Shown in pieces: positions 22,158 through 31,846 of a stretch of 64,000 nt of DNA; the stretch's first letter is position 1; each line of letters starts with the position of its first letter. The stretch lies in NCBI RefSeq assembly GCF_002994745.2, contig NC_037091.1:33234612-33298611 (forward strand). Direction: 5' to 3'. The notes beneath the pieces are model-generated. The model did no database searches. It was not told the DNA's origin and saw nothing but the letters and a program-made list of their open reading frames with translations. Made by a program: the position numbers and the translations under genes. Origin of the DNA: Rosa chinensis (taxonomy: Eukaryota > Streptophyta > Magnoliopsida > Rosales > Rosaceae).

Positions 22158-25100
22158 GAACAGACAACTTTTTATCAAACGATTTCAAGCATCTTCTTTC
22201 AAAATTGTCTCCCTAGTAGAATTAATTATGTGAAAAAGTGTAATTGAGCAATTTGTCATAATTGGTTAACTAGAAGACATTAAAATACATCAAATTGATT
22301 TGCTTGTCATATCTTAATTTCCTGGAAATGAGAACACCATGTGATGTTGTACGAGATGTTTGAAAAAATCAACGTTAGATTATGAACTTTGTCTTGGCGT
22401 GTAATTACTGAAATGCAAATGGGAAAATACAATTACAGAATAAAATCAATATATATGATTGAACAAAATAGAGGAAAACAGAGAAGACCAGAGACCTTAG
22501 AACAGAATCAATATTGGTTCTGCTTACTGGCCTTGGACCTTGGTGCTTGATTATTGTAACTATACACCAAAACAGTGGTGCAGGCGAAAAATATTACTAT
22601 TAGTACTAGTCCTTTACTGGAAGTTTCTTATTGAAGAAGACGCAGTATTTAACAAAACTAATTAACTTTAACTGCATTTTGTTTTCCTTCAAGTTTTACA
22701 ATAATATAAAGAAAATCAATAGGGTAAGAACAGAGACGTTAGAACAAACTTAACATGGTTTCTGCCACACACAAAGTTACACTGCTAGTATTAGTTTGAA
22801 GCAAGTCAGCTTTTAAAAGAAAAATTCTTTTTCCTAGATGATAGGCTTCATAAGGTGATGTTTCATTCATTTAGGTTGGAATAGGTAATATGACAACTAG
22901 CTCCAATTCTATCAGAACCAGTATATATCTGTTCTAGCAAATGTGGAATATGATTCAGGACATAGTTTTCTGGTCCAAATGCTAACAGGCTTCTAAGAGT
23001 TACTATCATTTATTTATTAGGCCAATTGAAAATATTGACATGTATGTATATCAATAGGCTTAATTTGTTGTCTTGCACTATCCTCCCCTATATCTATAAC
23101 TTTTCTGCACTCTCGTTAATTAACCTTCATATTGCACCAAAACAAACCAGGGAAAAACCTTCCTGATCTTCAAACCTTTTTCTTTGTACATAGCTGAGAT
23201 TCTGAGAACAAACTGGGAATGCAACTAGTCTAGTGTCATTTTCGCCAAAAAAATGAACAAGATCGAAAAAACCTACAAGTCTAGTATCATGTACTGTGGA
23301 ATTGAATAATTTAGATAATTGCTCATTTTGCAATAATAATTTAGATATTTTCCTTTTTGCTCTTAATTTCCTGAAAATTCCATCACCATACATGAAATTA
23401 GATTGCTGTCTGACTATGGTAACCACACAATACAACTAACAACATACAAAAGAAACCACCAGACAATCAATACATGAAATAGATCGATGTATATGTAAAC
23501 AGAAAACAGGGTAAACAGAAAAGACCGGAGAGTCGGAGGTCTCTGATCCGAACCCCAATTTGTGATAAACATCCTTTGGGGAGGGGCCATACTCAAGTTG
23601 CTCCGGCCTGGAGTAGTAGCTCATTCAGCCACTATTCTATCTATCTCTGCCTATCGAATCTTTTTTTGGATTACGTGCCATTGTTTGGCTTATTTACACA
23701 ATCATCTGTGACATCCACCACTCTGTAGGAATTTTCTTGGAAGCACATATTTAGAATGGGAAATTTTGTTGCGGATTCTGTTGCTTCTCTAAACCAATTC
23801 TAACTTTGGGATAATACAGTTCCTTTGACACTTCCCTTGGAGATTTTTTTTCTTCTTCAGAGAATACGTCAAATTTAATTATAAAAATAATATAAAATTG
23901 GAGTACAATCATTTTGAATCACCTCATAAGACCAGGCAACCAAGAATAATTTGAAACTTAAACTATTGCAAATTGACCCAAAATGTATGCTAAAGAATTG
24001 CAGTCACTCACATGTTGGACTCAAACTACTTATCTCATCCATTAATCATCCTGCACCGACGTCCTCTTGTTATCATATACCGAGAGCATCACTTCAAGAT
24101 TAGTGATACTAAGGTTTCAACAGAAGTATAACCCCTGCAGCAAAGAGAGGCTCTCACTGCTCTTGGCTACCATAATCCATTGAAACTGTTACTGCCCCCA
24201 AAAAATGCCCCCCATCATCTCTTACCACACCGCCCACATCATACTTTCTGGCCTTTTTTGCAAAGAGCTCCGTCAACATGCAATTTTGCAAAACCATTAG
24301 CTGAAGGAGACCACATCATGCATCTCGTGCTTGGTCAAAGAAACATTTTTACTTAGATGAATACCTCCTCAGGGTTCTGAGTACAAACCTCCATGATCTC
24401 CATATCCACCATGCTGTAAAGCTAAACAATTATCCCTTCCTCTTTCCACACTGACGTCCTGCTTTACACTTCCACAATCACAATGGTTTCACTGCCACTC
24501 CCACAGAAACCACAATTTGCATGGGAAACAATGTGTTTACGGTGACGATTAGATGCAAACGTTAGATAATTACAGCATGGACTTGCCCAGATTGGAGTAC
24601 ATTGAATTGCAGTAGATTACAAAATGTTAATGATATCATGCATTTGGTACAAAAGTGGAATACCAAGTTGGAATATAAAAAAATATGACTTTTGACTGCA
24701 AATACCAACAAAAACTGATAATACTGATATTGGAGAAACCCAGCAATCAGATATTGGTAAATACCAGTCACTAGATCTAACATTGGAAAAGGCCCTCGAC
24801 AATCAGAGATTTACAAAACTTTCATGCAATAATTTTCACCAAATAAGGTTAGCCTAATCTAGATATATATAATAATAATACTATTAATAATAGTGTCAAT
24901 TCATGACATTACCTCCTTCAAATTCATACCGAAGTGTAAATATCCAAGATACATTCACATATTTTTGATTCCCAGTGTTTAATATGTCAACAATATGTTT
25001 TACCGTAACAGATCATTTTGAAACTTGCAAATAGGTAGTTATAATAGTGTCATACACATTGTAGATGCAGAATGGAAACTTCTTTGCCAAAACCAAAAAA

Positions 25101-25270
25101 TGAATGGCATTATACAAGATACAATCAGAGAAAATACCTCATACTATAGGACTAGGTAACTCTGTGATGTACAAACTAATCTGTTGCTGATGCCCGAAAC
25201 GGTGTTTAACATGCTAACTGTTCTTTGTTCAGAGAACATACAAAATAAGTTGTTACCCATCTATCTGCAC
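21763..25270. other. Large intergenic region between the kinase and the PPR gene
   Basis: 3.5 kb without a recognisable gene. It contains a (TA)n tract (about 22122-22147) followed by poly-T. Loosely similar stretches around 22480-22510, 22725-22760 and 23500-23545 share AACAGAG..GAC..AGAG-like wording and may be an old diverged repeat. Small ORFs at 23.1-23.6 and 24.6-24.8 kb have no visible domains. The 3' end of the region should contain the 3' UTR of the minus-strand PPR gene. Confidence 0.45.
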
Positions 25271-26933
25271 CTAAATTTTCAGCACCTCATCCTGTGGCCT
25301 GCTTAAACCTGTTGAGGCACTCCCAGACTCTGGACTCCCTGTTGAAGACAAAAATGCTCCCAACGCCTCTAGAAAGAACCTCTTATTAGGGACAATACCA
25401 TCTTTGTCCATGGACTTTAGCAATTTGTCTAGAAGCTCCTTCATGTTAGCTTTAGTGTAAGCCTTGTACAGAAGTTTATACGTTGATACATTTGGGCGTA
25501 TCCCTATACTATTTGCACTCAGCAATAGCTTATCTGCTTCCATGGGCAAACCATTCCTGCAGTATACATCAAGCATCACATTAAACGTTGACACCTTCAT
25601 CTCCTGTCCAGATTCAGCCACCCCATCAAATATCTCCCTAGCTTTTGAAACAGAGTCACAGTAGCCATACATCATGATAAGACTCTCATATGTAATGAAG
25701 CTAGGTGAGTATTTCATGTCAATCAACTTCTTAAACACAGATTCTGCTTGCTCTTTAAGCCTGGCCTTCCCATAATTTATGATCATTGAATTAAATGTAG
25801 GGAGAGTTGGTCTCTCCTTGGAATGGAGTAAGCTCTTAAATACCTGTTCCATCTTGTCAAATTGTTGCTTCTTCCCGTATGAATCAATCAACAGGTTGAA
25901 GGTGATGGTATCTGGCTTGCATTGATTACTTTTCATGCGAGAAAGCACAGATTCCATATCTCTGATCATCCCATTTTTCCCATAGGCATCCATTACACCA
26001 TTGTACGTATAGATATCAGGGGAAGCTATGCTCTCATCAAGATCTTTAAACAAAGAATTGACTTTTTCTACATTACGACTCTGCGCAAAAGCTCTCAAGA
26101 GAATATTGTACGTAACAATATTCGGTTGACACCTTTCCATTCCCTTCATCTTGTTAAAGTACACGAGCGCTTTCTCCAACGCCTTCCCTTTGTCCTTGCA
26201 GTTAAGGTGGGCCGAGATGAGTGCATTATAAACAGAAGTATCAGGGCGGCACCCACTATTCCGCATCTCAGAGAACAACCACATAGCCATCCGTGTTTGG
26301 CCCTTCTTTCCCATAACCGAGATCAGTTTGGAATAAACACCATTATCCGCAACATACCACCGCTGTTTTTGCATCCATCTGAACACCTGATTGCGGGTTA
26401 GGTAAGTGAAGCTACATTCGAATCCTTATCATAATTGCTGCGACAAAATGCTTACATTGTACATAACATGCCATACTTCAAATTAACCGCATACTACCAA
26501 GTACATCGGGAATGTAATTCAATTACCATTATTTCAACTATAATTGAAAAGCCATCGAGCAATTTCGAAGCTGAAGATGAAGAAAAAGTGAATTGAATTG
26601 AAGTACCTCTAGGCACTGAAGCCATTTGTCAGACTTGCCGAGCTCTTCAAAGAGAAGAAAGCAGTGCTCGGTCCTGACAATCTTAACGTACTTGTTGAGA
26701 GACTTGAGCAGGGGCTCTTTGTCGCTGAAGCTTCGGATGAGCATACGAACCGTCTCATGGGCCTCCGAGTTGTCGGACTTCCGGGTGCCGGGTTTTCTTC
26801 TGAAGCGGGTCGAAATGCAGGAGACCCGAAGAGGCTGCTTCTGAAGCGGAAGGCATGGGTGGTGAGTCGAGTTGTTGGGAAATGGGGGGAAAGTGGAGGC
26901 GTGGAGAGAGTTGGGTAAGAGATTTAGGGGCAT
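25271..26933 (-). CDS. EMB2453: Chloroplast PPR protein, EMB2453/PPR5 type (2 exons)
   Basis: Exon 1 is 26933-26607 (109 codons) and exon 2 is 26386-25271 (371 codons plus stop), joined in phase 0 across a 220-bp GT-AG intron; 480 residues in all. The N-terminal 50 residues are Ser/Pro/Arg-rich with few acidic residues, as in a chloroplast transit peptide. Exon 2 is a run of P-type pentatricopeptide repeats (for example NGVYSKLISVMGKKGQTRMA, TYNGVMDAYGKNG, TFNSMIINYGKAR), with no E or DYW editing domain. Wording and exon structure match the Arabidopsis EMB2453/At4g39620 and maize PPR5 family, which binds and protects the intron-containing trnG-UCC precursor in chloroplasts and is needed for embryo development. 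Function here is by homology. A broken copy of exon 1 and the intron lies at 40.8-41.4 kb. Confidence 0.9.
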
Positions 26934-27159
26934 TGTTATTATGGGTTTGATTTAGATTGAGAGGAGGGGGCTGTGAATCTGAGGGAGGAGCATGTTTTGA
27001 TTTGTTATGCTCTCAAATGCCGTCAACGGAGTCCTGGGGTTGGGAAACAAGATGAGATGAATAAACACAGGAGACAGATAGACCGTATCCACGTTTTGTT
27101 TTGTTTTTGTTTTTTGTTTTTTTTTTTGGGATCTTGACTAAATGCCTAATTTTAGACTA
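26934..27159. other. Promoter side of the PPR gene
   Basis: A short region upstream of the PPR start codon with a T-rich tract (about 27095-27127). No other feature was seen. Confidence 0.4.
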
Positions 27160-27313
27160 AAAACAACATCTGGGTTGCTTCTAAAATCTGCTGCTAGTGA
27201 CCTATAACTTTTAATTAAAGCTGTTTTTTATTTATTTACCAAACACAATAAAATCTAAAATTTTGAACAAAAGCTGATTTTTTTTAAAAAAAGAAGCAAT
27301 CCCAAACGGGGCC
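27160..27313. mobile_element. Truncated copy of the 17.2-kb MITE family
   Basis: The interior (TTGCTTCTAAAATCTGCTGC, AATTAAAGCTG, ACAAAAGCTGATTTTTTTT) and the right end (CAATCCCAAACGGGGCC, then TTA) match the right half of the MITE at 17215-17536. The left terminal repeat is missing or too degraded to place. Confidence 0.6.
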
Positions 27314-27421
27314 TTACTTTAGTAAGAGATTAGTATGCCCACTTACCTAATTTAAAGATAAAATATCATTTTTAACCTTAAAAAATTATGAAATTACAAA
27401 TCACTCAGAATTTATAAATCA

Positions 27422-27426
<5 letters not shown>

Positions 27427-27472
<46 letters not shown>

Positions 27473-27492
27473 CTCCTCCTCCTCCTCCTCTC
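27427..27492. repeat. (CT)n and (CTC)n microsatellite
   Basis: A run of about 20 CT dinucleotides passes directly into a run of about 8 CTC trinucleotides. It precedes a GC-rich non-coding stretch on the plus strand. Confidence 0.95.
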
Positions 27493-27800
27493 CGATCTCT
27501 TTCTGGCAAGGAAAGAGATCTTGCTCAGACCCGTAAGCAATAGTAGTCTTGGCAGTGATGATGAAGACGACGACGTGAGAAGTGAGTACTCGTCTTGGCG
27601 TACTCAAGCCAAAGAAGTGTGTCGGTGTGTTCTAGAGCGATCTGAATCTTGGCCGGGTCCTGCTTGGGGAACCCAACAGCAATGAAGATGTTGTTAAGGT
27701 GGTTGAGGTTGAGGTCGGCGGTGGTGCGGTGGTGCGGTGGAGGAAGAAGACACAGGAGTCGAGGCTGGTCGGAGATCGAGTACTTGTTGATTGGGGAATG

Positions 27801-28559
27801 CCACAGACGGTGACATTTTGAGGTGGAGCGGCGGCGGATGTGGTGGTTCGGAGGCAGAGATTGTGCCAGGAAGTTGCTGTGTCCCAACTCCCAAGAGCTT
27901 GAAGAGTAAAACAAAGATACTAATGCAGCTATTGAGCTTCTCAAGAATGTGAACTTGTGAAGGTTGAGGAGAAAAAGACCAGAACTAAAAAGAAAGATAA
28001 GGAAGCAGCACCTGCTACAGCCAAGGATGAGGAGAAGGACACTAAGAGTGATAAGGCTGGAGAATCTTCTTACTCAACTTGAGTATAGGTGTTTTGTGAA
28101 TTTGTGATATCCATATCTGATGAGGTTAGTTTGACGTCAAAGTCTGTGGGAGGATTCAGTGCACCGATGTGCACTTGCAACGACATAAATGGATAGTTAG
28201 ATTATATTAAATACCACAGACGACGACGTTTTGAGGTGGAGCGGCGACAGATGTGGTGGTTCGGAGGCAGAGATTTGCCAGGAAGTTGTTGAGTCCTAAC
28301 TCCCAAGAGCCTGAAGAGTAAAACAAAGATGCTAATGCAACTGCTGGGCTTCTTAAGAATATGAACTTGTGAAGGTTGAGGAGAAAAAGGCCAGAACTGA
28401 AAAGAAAGATAAGGAAGCAGCACCTGCTACAGTCAAGGAAGAGGAGAAGGACACTAAGAGTGATAAGGCTAGAGAATCTTCTTACTCAACCTGAATATAA
28501 GTGTTTTGTGAATTTGTGATATCCATATCTGATAAGGTTAGTTTGACGTCAAAGTCTTG
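27801..28559 (+). pseudogene. Tandemly duplicated Lys/Glu-rich pseudo-exon
   Basis: Two similar segments of about 350 bp start at 27801 and 28214 (period about 413 bp). Each has a GC-rich lead (TTTTGAGGTGGAGCGGCG), then an open stretch ending in a stop: codons from 27959 to 28082 and from 28372 to 28494 both encode a 40-residue tail, KVEEKK.RT.KKDKEAAPAT through GESSYST or RESSYST. Upstream is another readable piece (about NAATELLKN) one frame off, so the copies are frameshifted. I do not recognise the parent protein; a charged C-terminal tail of a larger gene is the natural reading. The similarity continues past the stop for about 60 bp. Confidence 0.5.
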
Positions 28560-29367
28560 GGATAATTCAAGGCGATGGTAAAGTTGGTGAGTCATTGTTT
28601 ATGGGTTCAATGTTGTGTGTCTTTTTAGAGTTTGGTTTGTTGAGTCTTTGTTTCTTTTTTTTTCATTGAATGAGAAATTTCATAAAGCCCAAGAGCAGGC
28701 AAAGTGCAACTGGAGCAACTAAGATACAAATGAGAGAAGGAAGAATTGTTGTCATATTAGGAGTAGGTTGCAGGTCAGCGAAAATTACTTGGTATTTAAT
28801 AACGTTTTTATTGCAGGGGCAATAATAAATATTGGGGGTAATAATGTTTTTATTAGAGGGCAATAATGTTTCGATTGGGGGCAATCAATTTTTTATTGAA
28901 TTTTATTGGGGGGGGGGGGGGGGGCAATAATATTCTTTGGTGACCTATGAGATATCCGACGATCTTTTTGGGAACTTCCGGTGAGATTTCCAGCGACCAG
29001 TGACCGAACTCCGGTGAGCGGCGACGGGAATCCTGTGAGATTGACCGGACTCCCTTCAAGTCTCCATTGACTTCTCTCTAAGTGACAAAGGGAGGGAGGG
29101 CAAAATTGTCTCAGAAATAAATTAAAAACAATAAAAAAATATTTAATTGGGTTTTAAGACAAAAAATATGTAATTTGTTGGGAAAGTTGGCAATCTTATA
29201 AGATGTTTGGGTAAGTGGGGCTAGTGTAGCTCAAATTTGGGCAAATTGACATTTTTCCCATCCTTTAATAAAAAAATAAAAAATAAAAAAATCAGATCAA
29301 CAACTCATATATAGCAACAAGCCTATTCGACTCACGATCTCCCACTTATAAAAAATATACTTATGCC
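28560..29367. other. Intergenic DNA with G-rich CAATAA repeats and a G17 run
   Basis: Between 28800 and 28930 a short motif, GGGGGCAATAA(T), recurs four or five times and culminates in a run of 17 G (28908-28924). The following GC-richer stretch (28940-29060) contains repeated CCGGTGAG-like words. There is no ORF of note, and the rest is AT-rich. Confidence 0.45.
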
Positions 29368-29963
29368 TAGGACTGTCAATGGGTCGTGTCGGGTTGGGTT
29401 CGTGTCGGGTCAACCTATTTGTTGTGTCGCAAGATACAAACCCAAGCCCAACCCATTTAATAATCGTGTCAAAAATTTAAACTTAAACCCAACCTATTTA
29501 TTAAACGGGTTACCCGTTTCCAACCCGCTTAACCCATTTAATAAATAGGTTGTATCGTGTTTGACAAAATGACTCATTTAAGAGTTAACAATGCGACCCA
29601 TTTAACTAAAAAAATGTATAAATTGATTAAATTCACTAAAAACTCCACAAGACAAAGAAAATAAATAATTATATATAATTCATAAATAATTAATCCAATA
29701 ATTATAAAGCAAAATATTTCAAATTATCTAATCTTATGATCAAATACTCCAAAGTCTAAAATTTCAAGATGAAGTATAGCATAATCGGGTTATACGGGTT
29801 CATTTCCTGTTGGCGGGTTGACCCATGGCCGACCTATTTATTAAATGGGTCATGGCGGGTTGACCCACGACTGGCCCATTTTTTAATCGTGCGGGTTCAA
29901 CCTGCTTTATTTCGTGCGGGATTCAAGTCGTGTTATCGGGTCATGTCGGAATTGACAGCCCTA
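29368..29963. mobile_element. Non-autonomous hAT element with 8-bp target duplication
   Basis: Terminal inverted repeats TAGGACTGTCAAT and, complemented from the right, TAGGGCTGTCAAT. Both sides carry CTTATGCC (29360-29367 and 29964-29971), the 8-bp duplication diagnostic of hAT elements. At 596 bp it has no transposase. Subterminal regions are full of short GGGTTG/GGGTCA words, which in hAT elements are transposase-binding repeats. Confidence 0.85.
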
Positions 29964-30037
29964 CTTATGCCACTAGACTAAATTATACCGGGCGACCGTA
30001 TCTACCTTTCAACCACCCTATTTTACCTTTTATTTTA

Positions 30038-30457
30038 GGGTTATTATCACAAATGATACCTGAACTATACCTCAATTTTATCGATGGTACCTGAACTTCA
30101 ATTTTGATCACAACCGAACTTTTCGATTTCATTTTAAATGGTATCTAGAGCCACCTCCTGTCACTATTCTGACTAAAAACGGCATGGGAGGCGATCATAG
30201 TGATGATTTTTGATGATTTCAAAGGTTGCGATCATATATAGTGACGATTTTTTGGTAATAGACTTGCCTTGAACTTTTTTTTTGTTTTTAATTTTTTTAG
30301 ATTTGGGTTTTTCGGTTGGAATAGTGACCGAAGGTGGCCTTAGGTACCATTTAAAATGAAATCGAAAAGTTCGGGTACTGGTTGTGATCAAAATTGAAGT
30401 TCAGGTACCATCAATAAAATAGAGGATAAGTTCAGATACCATTTGTGATAATAACCC
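30038..30457. mobile_element. Mutator-type element with about 150-bp inverted repeats
   Basis: The ends are GGGTTATTATCACAAATG and its inverse, and the two arms match over about 140-150 bp (30038-30185 against 30315-30457), including GATGGTACCTGAACTTCAAT and TTTTCGATTTCATTTTAAAT. The flanks repeat TTTATTTTA exactly (30029-30037 and 30458-30466), the 9-bp duplication of Mutator-like elements. It has no coding capacity. Confidence 0.85.
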
Positions 30458-30482
30458 TTTATTTTATGAGAGAGATTTGCGT

Positions 30483-31180
30483 GGGGTAGCCGCACCACGT
30501 GGATATAGGGCAGACCAATCAACCCCCAGCAGGGGAGTCGTTTGGATATTGCACTTTTAAAATGTAGGGGCAGTTTCGGAATGTCTGATTAGTTTGCCCT
30601 ATGTGGGAGTGGTCAAATTCTGCTAGGCATGCAATTAAGGCGATTAACTCCGCAGTTAGTATGGCGTTAAATTTCAGTCATGAATGCGGCGATTATTACG
30701 ACAATAACTATGCACAATGATTATGATTATAAGTGCGCAATAAGTGCGTAATGAATGACTGTCATAAATATGCAATGAATGACGGTCGTAAGTACGCAAT
30801 GATTAACTGTTATTAGTGCAGCAATAATTATCATTATAAGTGTGTAAATAAATGCAGTCATCAAAACAGAAATAATGGGGGCTTGTTCCCGAAGTAAGTC
30901 ATCGCCTATATAAAGGAGGCTCGACGTCCAGGTAATCCATCGAATTCCAATTATTTCTACTCCACTACTGAGAAACATACTGACTTAGGCATCGGAGGGT
31001 TTTCTGCAGGTACCCCCCTCCTTCTCGAGCCGATGGTCAAACTCCAGGTCAACGATTGAGGGAAGCTTCTCGATTGTTCCCAGGTCAGCTCCCGCTCCAG
31101 TCCGCATTAATTGTTGGGTCAAACTCCTCTAGGAAATTTTTCACCTCCAACACCCTATATCCACATGGTGGGGAAACCCC
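30483..31180 (+). mobile_element. LTR-like segment between inverted CCACGTGGATATAGGG repeats
   Basis: The interior carries a TATA-like box (CCTATATAAAGGAGG, about 30904-30918), then CTGACTTAGGCATCGGAGGG with a TGCAGGTACCCCC-like block. That wording is common around the transcription start and end of Gypsy LTRs. The outer edges contain near-inverse copies of CCACGTGGATATAGGG (about 30495-30510 and 31153-31168), and a third, weaker inverse copy lies near 30590-30615. This may be an LTR inserted in a MITE. I could not define target duplications. Confidence 0.4.
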
Positions 31181-31605
31181 TACCTAAAGATTTTTCTTTA
31201 TTTTATATTATTCTATTAAATCAACCATTGTAATTATAGTCATCAATGACTCAAGCTACAAGCAATTCTTGCTGTGCAAGGAAACATTGACATTCAATGA
31301 TTGGACTTAAAGTTACCAATAAACCCTTTCTTTATGGGAAATTATTGACTTTGGGCTCAATATACCGGCTTTAATTCTTGTCCTTGGAGTACTCGGTGAC
31401 AAATTGGGCTTAATTTACCTCGGTCACTACTTTTATGAGGCGCAACTCATGTTACTCTGGTCACAAATAATTTGGCAGTGTCGAGGATTCTAAAAACCTT
31501 AAATTGTTTGGAAGAGACTATTATTTAAGCTTTAAAACGCTTCAACATATCATTTCTTAATATTTCGTGTTTATTAGTCTCCAAGGTTAATTACAATAAA
31601 GTTCC
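31181..31605. other. Unassigned DNA left of the Copia LTR
   Basis: About 425 bp with no ORF, domain or clear transposon end. Confidence 0.4.
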
Positions 31606-31846
31606 TGTTGTAAAATGAAAGCAAAAGTGCTTCAGAAAAAGAGAGAGTTTGGACGCATGGAGATAGAGTGTCTATTCATCTCACCATGAGGGGGTTTATA
31701 TAGGAGTACATGATGTATACAAATAGGCAACGTTTAATAGCAACGTCAATTACTCCTATTCACAATCCTATCAATCACTAATCTATAGTGAAAGGCATAT
31801 GACTCTCCATCTATTTACATGATATTAGCCATAACTATTTACAACA
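31606..31846 (-). mobile_element. 3' LTR of a minus-strand Copia element
   Basis: 241 bp with the inverted terminal motif TGTTGTAAA at both ends (plus strand 31606 onward; minus strand from 31846 down). On the minus strand it is preceded by a polypurine tract, CCAAGGGGGAG (complement of 31847-31857), and contains a TATA box (TATATAAACCCCC on the minus strand). Together these mark the 3' LTR of the Copia coding remnants to the right. The matching 5' LTR was not found. Confidence 0.8.

Noticed and set aside
25922..26401. 159-codon plus-strand ORF
   Set aside because: It is the antisense shadow of the PPR gene's exon 2.
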